Shown in pieces: positions 1 through 10,169 of a DNA stretch of 64,000 nt. Position 1 is the first letter of the stretch. Each line of letters opens with the position of its first letter. The notes under the pieces were generated by a model. It made no database searches. It saw nothing but the letters and a program-made list of their open reading frames with translations, and had not been told where the DNA came from. Source of the DNA: Diphasiastrum complanatum (Eukaryota > Streptophyta > Lycopodiopsida > Lycopodiales > Lycopodiaceae); assembly GCA_029204225.1 (NCBI GenBank), contig CM055095.1:41039719-41103718 (forward strand), given 5' to 3'. The translations under genes and the position numbers were made by a program.

Positions 1-208
1 TTTGTGTTGACCTTCTAGATTCCTATAATCTAGAACCTAACTCCTATAATTTAGGAGATGTCATATTAGACTCAAATGAAAGCTAATCAAAATGGATCTG
101 AATATTACAAGTGTCATTTCACACGTGTGGACAGGTCCTCACACGTGTGGATCCACATAGATGTCAAGATACATCAAAAAACCATGTGAAAACTGCTTAA
201 TTCTAACA
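1..208 (-). repeat. LTR end fragment, Copia family A
   Basis: The stretch closely matches 9645-9851, the outer part of the LTR at 9200-9851, and ends in the same ...TTCTAACA at 208. It is cut by the window start. DNA right of 208 shows no pyrimidine run (a minus-strand polypurine tract would appear so), so this is more likely the end of a separate insertion or solo LTR than the 3' LTR of the element at 4953-9851. Two palindromes CACACGTGTG lie at 120-129 and 140-149. Confidence 0.75.
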
Positions 209-1129
209 ACAGATCAATGGCTTCTGCAGCTTTGAAGGACTCGAATCAGCAGAAGGCTGCCGTTACGAGGATCATGGAATGGAGGTAGGTAGCTAATATG
301 CCACAGTTCATGGAATGGAGTTTGGTAGCCATCATGAAAAGCAGCTTTTGTTTTCGGTGTCTCATGTTCCAAAGGAGGTCAGGTAATTTGTGCACGCTTC
401 TTATATTTCAAGTCTTCTTGTGAATAGCAAATATTTTGAAGGATTTTTGCAAGCAGTTGGATGCACAATTTTGTTGACGGTCAAGCAATTTTTTCAAGAA
501 TCAGATAATGCAATGGTTTAAAAAATTTACATTTTCTTGCTAGCCATTGCTTGAGTGGCTTTTGCTTATCCTTGGCTTGACCTTGATATGTGATGTAAAG
601 GTTGCATATTGTACATAATGAAGCTAATTTAATTATCTATTGTTGCTAGAACAAAAACAAACTCATTGACTTGCTCAAATCGCAAGTTCAGCTCGTTGAT
701 GGTATTTGTAGTTATCAGGCATTAGGGAAAACGTCAACTCAAAAAGGGCCCTATAAGAAACCTGAACTTAGTGAGAGAATGATTAGAGAGAGAAAGTAAA
801 AACGGCAAGATATGTTGTCGTTTTTCTAGTTTATGGTCCTGCCCGCCGTCTAACTGGTGTGGTTAACTCATTCTAACTCAAACGAAATAAACACACCGCC
901 TAAGCACACAGTCGACTATCCACGCTACCAAGAAGCTTTTATTCATGCTCCCAAGAAGCCATATCAGTAGCAGCAGGAGGAGGAGAGGATAATTTTTTGG
1001 TTGAGCATGGTCTTCCCTCAAAAAATCTTTGAAAACGTTTGAAAGGTAGATTATATAACATGTATGTTTAATGATTTACAAGCTTGTTTTGGTTTCATGT
1101 GAATTGTTTTTCTTGTTACATGATTTAGT
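209..1129. other. non-coding stretch, nothing recognised
   Basis: No open frame with retroelement or host protein character is visible. The sequence is AT-rich. Near 1016-1130 it resembles a possible intron or upstream flank of the remnant that follows, but no splice site is certain. Confidence 0.4.
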
Positions 1130-2280
1130 TTGTTTGATTTTGAAATAATGAAAAAGTTTGATCTTCATATTGTGCTCCCACTTGATTGTGCTCCAATTTA
1201 TAAGAAAAACACCAAAGCTGGTCAGATTAATGAGAATTTTAAGAAAGAACTTAGAGAAAAAAATTGTAGAAATATTGATTTATTGACAGTTGGATCAATT
1301 CATCCCAAAGATCCAAGTATAGGATGTTTTCTGGACTTTCAAACTACTGGCCAGATATTGAATTTTGTGTGTAGTGGATATAGTGGATTATTGGGATATT
1401 GTCAAAAGTTGAGCCAGGGATGTATGAAGCAATGAAGCGAACACAAGTATTGGAGTATTTGTTGATTCAAACAAATAATGAGAAGGCAATACTTCAAGAA
1501 ACTTTGCACAAATAAATGTATGAGAATATGACATTGAGCTCCAATATATCAGAATTGCAAACTATAGTTACTGATCTTCAAATATCCAATCAAGTTATGT
1601 TGAGAGATGTTGAGAATTTTGAAAGGGAAAGCTTGAGTGCTATTGCTGAAGGTGAAGTTCTTGAGAAAATTAAATATAAGAGAACGCAAACGACTTCCAA
1701 AAAAAGACATAGATGATCTGTCTTCAAAAAGTGAGCAATGACACGCTTGCTAAGTTTTTATGTGCTTGTTTGTCTAATGCTTGCTATTTTTTTAAGATCA
1801 AGTTTATTATTATCTATGTCTTGCAGATCATCTTTGGTGGCGAGAGGACATTTTAAAAATTCTACGAGTATTGGAAAATCTTTGGGTACCATATTGGCAT
1901 CAAAAACTACAAAATAAATATTAAAGAATTCTCGTTATGACAGGATTAAGAATGATATTGCTGCATTGATTATAAAGAGCATTCAACATGTCTTGGATGC
2001 AAGAGTTATCCAGGGAGTATGTGATGATTCATGAATTAGTCATAAAGCATATACTCTATTGTTTAAAATTGTACAAGAAGCCTTTGCACATGTGAAAATT
2101 CGAAAGCTACCTCTTCCTCATCCATTTAGAGTTAAAAAAACAAGATATTGTCTTAATGAGAGTATGACTATGTTTATAGTTGAACCATTTTATATCAAGA
2201 AATTGTATACATGTGTCGGCTCTCATGCTCGGCTCTCAGTCTTCGTTCGTCTCGTCTTCTCAGAGACCTCCTCGTTCTAA
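1130..2280 (+). pseudogene. decayed coding remnant of unknown family, with coiled coil
   Basis: Three successive frames read like one broken protein. The first (1130-1435) holds motifs such as FDLHIVLPLDCAPIY and DLLTVGSIHPKDPSIGCFLD. A frame change near 1400 leads into PGMYEAMKRTQVLEYL and a Leu/Ile/Glu-rich coiled coil (about 1410-1716), with a TAA at 1513 inside it. A possible intron follows: GTGAGC near 1731 and a pyrimidine-rich stretch ending CTTGCAG near 1826. The frame then resumes with SRYDRIKNDIAALIIKSI and HKAYTLLFKIVQEAFAHVKI to about 2200. I do not recognise the family. It could be a decayed host gene or a gene fragment captured by a transposon. That it was once coding is inferred from the codon-like character across successive frames. 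Confidence 0.4.
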
Positions 2281-4048
2281 GTGAGAGGTGCTCTTGGGTA
2301 GCTTTGGCCGAGTATCTTGGGGATTTGTCAGAATCAGCTAACTTCATCCCTCCCCTAATGTGTTGTAGGACCAACGCATATTGAATGATGTCGCTCTGCT
2401 TCCACATTGGCGTCTTCGATTGTCACTTGAAAAGGTACATCCTCGTTCGCTTGCATAAAACCAAGTGCTTATTGTTGTCGGGTTTTATCAAAAATTGCTT
2501 TTTGCAATCTGCCGCAATGTAACCAGAATGATTGTTGCAAGTGGTTGACATTCTCAAAATTGGAGAGCTCCCAGCAGCTTGACAATCTTGCATGCTTGAG
2601 TGCTTCCCGCGTGTCTTTTTCTCTTGACCTGTATCTGCCATTGATGGTTTCATCTTTGGTTTTTTGGCAGACACTGATTTTTGGGAGGTCTGTATCCTCC
2701 ATTTGCTTTTGGGTATTTCCGTGGTTCTTCTTTCAGTTGAAGTTCCAGTCTCAAGGAAAACCTTCAATCTATTGGTTGCACAAACTTTGATTATCAGTCT
2801 CAAGGTGATGGACTCATCATCAGAAAATTGGTGGTAGAAACAGTTAGAATTAAAGTTAGAATCAATATGTGACTGTAAGTGGGTCCTATCAGTGGACAAG
2901 GATCAGTTGGCCTCGCCACGAGGCAAGTCGACGGGACATGCGTCCCGCCAATGGCAACCTGGGTCATGCATGGATTGCCTGAGTGAACAACTATATGTAC
3001 AGTGTAATTTCATTTTGAGAAATACAGTTGCTATGTGAGCTTGCTGAGGAGAGTGATTTTCTATCTGTGTTACTGTGTAGCATGATCTGTGTTCCTGTGC
3101 AAAGCAAATTCTAAGTGAAACATATTGGGATGGATGGTTTGGTAATGGTAAGGAAACATGATGAAGGCTTGGTGGAACGGTGAAAGAACTGATAGTTCTA
3201 CGGTTGCTGCCTTGGACTCTTGCAATGTCAAGCTTCGAACACCACTCGCCATGTGAGGAGCTCGCTGTATTTTGCAGGTTCCCAGTTGTCTTCATCTTTC
3301 TTTTCTGCAGCTCTTTCTTCCTTCGATCCATTATTTTTTGATCTCCTCGGGCTTCATAGGAGGGGATTCAACTATCATTGCTCCAGAGAGTTTTCTTTTG
3401 ATCAAGATCAATCTGACTCAACTGCTGCTTAAGTTTTGTCCTTTCCTCCTCAGCTTCTTGGATCGTTCTCTTTATTTCTTCTAGCTACTTCGCCTGCTTC
3501 TTAGGTCTTCTTTTCTGGCTGATCAACCAATGTAGTTGGTAGTTGGTCTTTGCAAGACATTTGCAATGATCTCTTAGCTGTTTCGGTAAGACTATCAAGG
3601 TTTGAAAAGATTGGAGATTTCTCAGATGAACAGTGGAATGATGGCAAACAGATACATGGAAGGTAGGGTGGAGGTGGTGACATCGGTAGATGGTGTAGCG
3701 ATAGGCATGAGAATGGATTCAGATGAATGGCAAGAGGCTAATTGAAGAAGGAGACTGATTTCTCAATGTGCTTCTCTTTTCTGAAGGATCTTTGTCGTGA
3801 CTAGGGTACTTCTTTTGATTGAGTTGCTTTGGATTGCCCATCTGCCTTCTTATCCTTGTCGTTATCGTCTTTGGTTTTGTGACCTTGGTTGTTGATCTGC
3901 TGATGTTATTGCTGGCAATGTGGCTGCTCCAATGGATGCTTGCAAATCCACTCTCTCCGCCCCCCAGATCTATTGGTGGGGATGTTGTTACCTGTAACTT
4001 GCATGCTCCAGATTGGATCTGCATTTGGAACACGCAGTTGAAATACAT
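2195..4048 (-). pseudogene. degenerate minus-strand frames, possibly gag-like
   Basis: Reading right to left, interrupted frames give a Gln/Lys/Asp-rich stretch (about 3780-3900), then a clear coiled-coil segment with EEIKRTIQEAEEERTKLKQQ (about 3400-3470), then RRKKELQKRKM (about 3310). After an LTR fragment at 2880-3115, the frames continue with NFENVNHLQQSFWLHCGRL (about 2490-2570) and ANEDVPFQVTIEDANVEAE (about 2405-2460). The composition resembles the charged region of some plant retrotransposon gag or accessory proteins, but no zinc knuckle or capsid domain is visible, so the family is not assigned. Many stops and frame changes make it non-functional. Long plus-strand frames here (2545-2790, 3220-3484, 3819-4112) look like shadows. 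Confidence 0.3.
2880..3115 (+). repeat. short LTR, about 236 bp, family S
   Basis: This matches the LTR that is split between 58123-58228 and 63572-63700: both start TGGGTCCTATCAG and end in GCAAATTCTAAG. Here no primer site follows, so it is a solo LTR, a 3' LTR or a fragment. It contains two adjacent hairpins, GCCTCG/CGAGGC (2910-2924) and CGGGAC/GTCCCG (2932-2947). No target duplication could be fixed. Confidence 0.7.
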
Positions 4049-4952
4049 TGAACATGTGACTAGACTAAAGATTGAAGAAATTTTAACTAAATTTGTTTCA
4101 ATCTTGCTGTAGTTGACTCAAAAATGAATATGGCAATGAGATGCAAGAATCAACTTTGAAGTAACATGGGTTTTGCAAATTTTCAATATGCACAAAAATC
4201 CTAAACTATGTGCAAGGTGATCCTAAGATGGATAGATGAATGAAAATGTGTTCTTGAGATGCTCTACAGAAGACTCTCATGTAGTAGCTATTTCTCATGC
4301 AAAAATCAATCACACGAAACATGTGAAGAGAAACAAGAAAATAAACAAACGGTTTAAAGAGTGAGAACTGTATGACATTTGTCAAAAAAACTTTCATTTA
4401 TTAACATTGATAATTCACCTTGACTATTGCAATATCTCATTGGTCTTGTAGAATAATGAGAAAAACTTTGATATGCCCTTGTCAAAACAAGACAGGGCTG
4501 GTGACACTAAAATCTACCATCATTGATAGCAGATATTGTAAGATATAGCTTGAAATACATAGAAGGAGAAGGTATTATTCCCATTAGTATCCTTTGGATC
4601 ATGAGATTTATAAATGAATTGTTGTTTAGATTTTCGATTTCTCAAAGTTGGTTCGTGAAATGCAATTAGTGGAAATTTCCTCTGGAAAATGGAAAGACAT
4701 AGATTTGAGGTTGTAGGAGTGGGGAGAATATGTCAATTCCCTGGGGAGATTGCTTTTTTCTAGGAAAGTAGCATATGACAGAATATTGGTTTCCTCTACA
4801 TATTGTAAGAACTCATTTCATATGGCGTCTATTTGTGATTATTGATCTGGTAAATGACATCGTGATGTAGAAATTCACAAGGAACTTCTTGATTGAACAA
4901 CAAGTTTAACTGTTGGTTGCTATGGTGCTCGTGTAGTGTTGTCATGAGGATC
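4049..4952. other. non-coding stretch left of the truncated Copia element
   Basis: No supported gene. Family-A coding similarity stops near 5003, where the RNase H sequence SWLSRKQ is followed by unrelated codons ending in a stop at 4953. The missing 3' part of the element and its 3' LTR are not found here. Confidence 0.4.
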
Positions 4953-7202
4953 CTATCGTGATTCATAATTGATGTGGCGGGTAGGTAGGATCTTTTGCTT
5001 TCTGGAAAGCCAAGACACTATGCCATTGCTAAGGAAGGTAACAAAAGCACTTGTGGACCTCCTATCCACCTTATCACTTGCAAAATCAGCATCCGAATAT
5101 GCCCTTAAGACAAGATTAGATCCATCATATAAAATGCCGAAGTTCTTGGTGAACGAGATGTACCTCAACACCCTTTTTGCATTTTTCCAATGACAAACCA
5201 ATGGATTTTGTATAGATTGGCTTAGTTTGCCTACACTATAACTTAGATCAGGTCTAGTTATAGTAAGGTAGATCAAGGAGCCTACAAGTCTCCTATATAG
5301 TGTGATGTCCTCAAAGGATGCTTCATCATCACTATTGGAAACTTTTACATTTTGCTCCATAGGAGTTTCTACTCCTTTACAATCTTTCATTTCAAACTTT
5401 TCTAAGATAGAAGAAGCATATTTGGATTGACTAATAAAACTCAAATCTTTGCCTCTTGAAACTTCTATTCCTAACATGAAATGAAGATTACCAAGATCCA
5501 CCATCTTAAACTCCTTAAACAATGCTACTTTCACTTCTTGTATACCATCAAGATCATTTCCACTAAGGATAATGTCATCAACATACAAAATGAGAATGAT
5601 GATCTTACCATCATTGAATCTTAAGTACAAAGAAGGATCATAAGCACTTACAACAAACTTAATAGAGTTCAAGAAGATATTCAACCTAGAGTACCAAGCT
5701 CTAGGTGATTGCTTAAGCCCATAAAGGCTTTTTAGCAACAAACAGACTTTTTCCTCTTGATTTTCTTTGATGAAGCCCTCGGGTTGCCTCATGAGAATCT
5801 CCTCTTCCAAATATCCATTGAGAAAAGCATTAGTCACATCAAGTTGAAATAGAGGCCAATTGAAAGTAGTTGCAAGAGAAATAATCAACCTTATGGAAAC
5901 TAGCTTAGCAACAGGAGCAAAAGTTTCATCAAAATCTACTCCCTTGGTTTGCAAGAATCCCTTTGCCACTAGCCTTGCCTTGTGTTTGTTGATGCTCCCA
6001 TCTTGATTGTACTTCAATCTATAGATCCATTTGCACTCAAGTGGCTTTCTTCCTTGAGGAAGATCCACAAGATTCCATGTATGATTCTCCATAAGAGCAT
6101 CATACTCTTTTTGCATGGCATCCCTCCATTCTTGTGACTCCATAGCTTCTTCAAAGCAACTTGGCTCATCAAACATAGAGGTTAGAAAAGTGTAAGAGGT
6201 AAGTGAATGTAGATCTTCGCTTTGTTCACCTTTGTCAACATAGGTGAGCCTTGAGGGCTCAGCCTTCCTTCTTGTAGATCTCCTTGGAGTCCTCGGATCT
6301 TGAGATGGATCTTCAAGATCTTGATCACATATAGGCTCCTCCTCAAACCTTACAAGATCCTTGACATAAGATGGATTAGAAGCTTTCACATTCAACTTGT
6401 AGTAGTTACCTTCATCAAAAGTAACATCTCTACTCACTGAAATCTTCTTGGTGATTGGATTATAGACTCTATATCCCTTGCTATTTTCAGCATAACCAGC
6501 AAAGATCTCTTTTATAGACGTAGGATCATCCTTTTTTCTTGTATCTAATGCTTGAAAAACATAGCAAGTAGATCCAAAAATTCTTGAATTTTTAAAATTT
6601 GGCTTCTTACAAAATAGAGCCTCATAAGATGTTATGCCTCCAATGGGCTTACATGGCAATCTATTACACAAATAAGTTGCATAAATAATAGCCTCTCCCC
6701 AAAAGGACTTAGGTAGAGATGCATCTATCCTTAAAGCCTTAGCACACTCACATAGTATTCTATTCATCCTCTCGGCTATACCATTTTGTTGAGGACTATA
6801 AGTACATGTAAGTTCTCTCTTAATGCCATTGGATTTACAAAACTCTATCATCTTGGTGGAGATATACTCTCCACCATTATCACTTCTGAATACTTTAATT
6901 CTAGCATCAAGTTGATTTTCAACTAGAGTTTTGAACTTAACAAAAGCTTCAAACACTTTACTTTTGGAATCCAAAAGCTCAATCCAAGTGTATCTAGAGT
7001 AATCATCAATAAAAGATACATACATGGATGCACCTTCATTAGATTCTTGAGAAAAAGAATGCACATCACTATGAATAAGATCTAATGCTTTTGTAGATCT
7101 ATTGGAAGAGATATCAAAAGGTAGCTTGTGTGCCTTTGAGAGGCTACAAGCTTCACAACTTTTTCCACACTTTGAGAGTGTCTTTGAAAAAAAAAAGAGC
7201 AA
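4953..7202 (-). pseudogene. Copia pol: integrase, reverse transcriptase, partial RNase H
   Basis: The 749-codon frame carries the Copia order integrase - reverse transcriptase - RNase H. Integrase shows KCGKSCEACSLSKAHK, then the catalytic region IHSDVHSFS with FIDDYSRYTW, FRSDNGGEYIS (about 6870-6905) and PQQNGIAERMNR (about 6757-6800), supplying the D,D,E residues. Reverse transcriptase shows [43 protein letters not shown] and the active-site motif LYVDDIILSG (about 5562-5590). RNase H begins SDADFASDKVDRRSTSAF and breaks after SWLSRKQ, where the family sequence DTISLSSTESEYKAL is replaced by unrelated residues. The frame joins the gag frame only through a frameshift near a run of ten A at 7187-7196. 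Catalytic residues in integrase and reverse transcriptase look intact, but the polyprotein is broken and truncated. Confidence 0.9.
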
Positions 7203-7212
7203 GATCGTTGGT

Positions 7213-8577
7213 TCATAGCATCTCCATAGATTTGAAGTTGGGGTGGCCCAACATCTTATGCCAAAGCACCACTTGATTGAGCTCCTCCTTCACCATGTTC
7301 ACACTTCCAAGAAAAACATTAGCATCAAGCTTAAAAAGCCTTCCTTGCTTGAATCCCTTTACAATGCAAGTGTTATTCATCATTATGGAGCAAACACCTT
7401 GCTTAAAATGGACATCTAAGCCACCATCTATCAATTGTCCTACACTTAACAAACTCTTAGTGAGTGTAGGAACATAGACTACATCATCAAGATCTAATCT
7501 TTTAGAGGATCCAAGACTTAAGGGAATAGTTCCCACTCCATATATTCTAAATTCTTGATCACTTGATGTTAGAATAGACTTTTTACAACCTACAAAATAT
7601 ACAAGAGCTGAGAAAAAATCCTTTTGGAATGTCATGTGGGAACTAGCCCCACTATCAATCCACCATGTGTCATTGGAGTAGCTCTTTGATGTTGATGTAG
7701 AAGCCATCAAGGATGAATCCACTTCATCCTCATCTTCCTCAAGAGTGAGGTTGCCTTGTTTGTTCTCTCCTTGTGCATTCTTCTTCTTGAAACACTCGGA
7801 TGCAAAGTGCCCCTTCTTTCCACAAAAGAAGCACTTGAGTTTGGCTTTGTTCTTCTTTCCACCTTTGGAGCTAGATGGTTGATCATCATTCTTGGTCTCC
7901 TTGTGTTGGAACTTCTTCTTTGACTTTGCCTTTCCCTTGCTTGAGAAGTTGGCCTTCTCATCACCATCATGCAACTTTAAGGATCCAATCCTTTGCTTGA
8001 CATGAAGGATCCTACTCTCCTCAGCCACAAGCACACTATGGAGCTTGTCAATGGAAGGTAGTGCATCTTGAATAGCAGAGATTTGTACAAGATTGAAGAA
8101 CTCATCTCCAAGGCCATTCAAAATGATTTGAACAAGTTCATCATCATGAATACCCTCACTAATGATGGAAAGTTCTTTGTTGAGAGATTTTATTTTCAAG
8201 ACATACTCTTGAGCACTCTCATCACTCCCTCTAATGCTTTGAAGAACTTTGTTTCTAATCATAAGCACTCTAGAGGTATTTTTGGATTCATAAATCTCTT
8301 TGAGGTAGTTCCATGCCTCCTTGGCCGAGGTACAAGATGCTACTTCTTTTAGAAGTTCATTACTAACAATCATTTTCAAACAATGTAATGCTAGTCTAGC
8401 TCTCTTTTTGTACCTCACTTGATCTTCCCCTCCTTGAGGTTCTTCTTCCTCTCCTATGACAAGATCAAACATATCTTGGAGCACAAGTAGTGACTCCATT
8501 CTTACTTTCCAAGTTGAATAATTATTAGAATTTAGCCTTTCACTAGCCTCAAGAAGATAGGCTCCAATTGAACCCAT
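7213..8577 (-). CDS. Copia gag and protease region
   Basis: The start chosen is the Met of MGSIGAYLLEASERLNSNNY at 8577; a Met eight codons upstream exists, but the related copy at 59483 starts with MGS. The N-terminal half is a UBN2-type gag capsid region (NYSTWKVRMESLL, LHCLKMIVSNELLKEVASC, EAWNYLKEIYE, SRVLMIRNKVLQ). A Lys-rich linker leads to a CCHC zinc knuckle, CFFCGKKGHFASEC (about 7793-7834), which in this family binds RNA. The aspartic protease motif is WWIDSGASSHMT (about 7631-7667). The pre-integrase segment VLWHKMLGHPNFKSMEML ends the frame at 7213. The shift to the next frame is one base-count change near the A-run at 7187-7196, probably a mutation rather than programmed frameshifting, since the related copy reads straight through. 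Confidence 0.88.
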   Translation of the reverse strand: MGSIGAYLLEASERLNSNNYSTWKVRMESLLVLQDMFDLVIGEEEEPQGGEDQVRYKKRARLALHCLKMIVSNELLKEVASCTSAKEAWNYLKEIYESKNTSRVLMIRNKVLQSIRGSDESAQEYVLKIKSLNKELSIISEGIHDDELVQIILNGLGDEFFNLVQISAIQDALPSIDKLHSVLVAEESRILHVKQRIGSLKLHDGDEKANFSSKGKAKSKKKFQHKETKNDDQPSSSKGGKKNKAKLKCFFCGKKGHFASECFKKKNAQGENKQGNLTLEEDEDEVDSSLMASTSTSKSYSNDTWWIDSGASSHMTFQKDFFSALVYFVGCKKSILTSSDQEFRIYGVGTIPLSLGSSKRLDLDDVVYVPTLTKSLLSVGQLIDGGLDVHFKQGVCSIMMNNTCIVKGFKQGRLFKLDANVFLGSVNMVKEELNQVVLWHKMLGHPNFKSMEML

Positions 8578-8601
8578 TCTATCTAGTAACAAGTACAACA
8601 A

Positions 8602-9186
8602 ATGTACTATTCAAAGGCTCTCCCTTCTTCCTTTCTCAAAATCTAGCTAAAATGCTACTCTCTTGAATCTCACTAGACTCAAGGAGCAAGATCTATAATG
8701 ATCTTGAGCTCAAAAAGATTTGGAAAAGTGTATTCTACACAATCTATTCACTTAGAACCTAGGATTTGATTTTTGGAAGTGCCAATGCCTTCCTATGGTG
8801 TTTAGAATTGGTTTTAGTTTCACTCTTTAACTAAAAACATAAGCCTCAAACTCTCTCACAAGGATTTGTAGGTTTAATAATATTCTAAGACCATTTACTC
8901 ATCAAATCTTTAATGGAAACAATGGTTTTTCATAAGCACATCAGTAGTTTCACTCTACACAACTTGTTTGAAGCTCAAATATTGAAAAAACACAAAGTTT
9001 TGGTGAAAGTACAACTCTGGTAGCCTCTCACATATGTGAGAAGTACATCTAAACTTTTCACACTAATCTGAACCTCAACATCCCAAGTAAACTATTAGAA
9101 AGTGTCACCCTACTTCAAAGTGACTCTAGCACCAATGCTTTCACCAAAATGAAGATTTTTGGATCATCAACTAAGCTCTTTGACTT
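8602..9186 (-). other. 5' leader of Copia element A1
   Basis: Lies between the gag start and the primer site. No reading frame of interest. It matches what is expected of an untranslated leader in element orientation. Confidence 0.6.
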
Positions 9187-9199
9187 GGCTCTGATACCA
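9187..9199 (-). promoter_or_regulatory. primer-binding site, element A1
   Basis: Minus-strand TGGTATCAGAGCC directly abuts the LTR end ...GAAAATTTGACA. This is the usual plant complement to the 3' end of initiator methionine tRNA. Confidence 0.9.
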
Positions 9200-9851
9200 T
9201 GTCAAATTTTCAGAGTTTATGGACTGAAATTGATCTACAAATGATCGCAAAGAGTAATTGGTAGCTTGGGATCTTGATCTATATCAAGAGTAGCTTCCAA
9301 ATCTAGTTTCTACTTGACAATCTTTGTGATTCCAAGCAAGAACAATAAAAAAAGATGATCCACGGCTTCACACATGAGAAGTATAGCTACTATACGGCCT
9401 GATAACAGAGAAATAGTTTACTTATCATTTACAAAGCATTCATCCACAAGTCAAAACACAATGATAGCTACGCAAACCAAGATTTCTCATCATCAGCTCA
9501 AAAATGGATCCATCATGGATCAAGTACAAAATCACCATCATATCTCTCTAAGCTGTATCCAGCACGTGTAGGAAAGCTCATTGTACTTATCCATATCCAC
9601 TTTGGATAAGATCTATCAAGTTTGCTACATCATCCATTGGTGGTTTGTGTTGACCTTCTAGATTCCTACAATCTAGGACCTAACACCTATAATCTAGGAG
9701 ATGTCATATTAGACTCAAATGAAAGCCAATCAAAATGGATTTGAATATTACAAGTGTCATTTCACACGTGTGGACAGGTCCTCACATGTGTGGATCCACA
9801 TAGATGTCTAATATTCATCAAAAACCATGTGAAAATTGCTAAATTCTAACA
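9200..9851 (-). repeat. 5' LTR of Copia element A1
   Basis: On the plus strand the repeat starts TGTCAAATTTTCAG and ends AAATTCTAACA, giving TG...CA ends, about 652 bp. The left end is fixed by the primer site and the right end by similarity with 1-208. A palindrome CACACGTGTG is at 9763-9772, in the U3 part, where a G-box type element could act. The plus-strand frame at 9374-9571 is a chance frame. Confidence 0.85.
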
Positions 9852-10169
9852 CGTTCCCATGAGAGCGATAGTTTAGTTCAGATTCCAGAATGAATGGAAG
9901 ATCTAAATCTAACTCTACATCCATTAATCCTACTCATTAACACTAAGATCCATTAACCCTACGATCCACAACAAAGATAGCTTACTCTTTCTCTTTCTCT
10001 CTTTCTCTCTCATAAAAAGTGTAATAACACTCAATCTCAAGAACATTCAGATCCAATAATTAGCAAAATCCAAAGAAAGCATGAGAGATGGAGAAGGGAA
10101 GAAGAAGAGCAAGGACATTCATCAATCCATTTATGAAAAGAACCAATCTGCTTTATTGAAATGAAAAAA
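9852..10169. other. non-coding, short CT-rich run
   Basis: Includes a short CT-rich tract near 9990-10010. Otherwise nothing recognisable between the Copia LTR and the reading-frame block that follows. Confidence 0.4.

Larger units (their letters stand above)
4953..9851 (-). mobile_element. Ty1/Copia element A1, 3'-truncated
   Basis: In element order: 5' LTR (9200-9851), a methionine-tRNA-type primer site directly adjacent (9187-9199), a leader, gag with zinc knuckle, protease, integrase, reverse transcriptase and the first part of RNase H. The end of RNase H, the polypurine tract and the 3' LTR are missing. One frameshift separates the gag-protease frame from integrase onward. Gag and pol closely resemble the element at 58229-63566, yet the two LTRs are clearly different. 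Confidence 0.85.

Noticed and set aside
1-208. 3' LTR of the element at 4953-9851
   Set aside because: The inner edge lacks a polypurine tract, and 4.7 kb of unrelated DNA separates it from the truncated pol.
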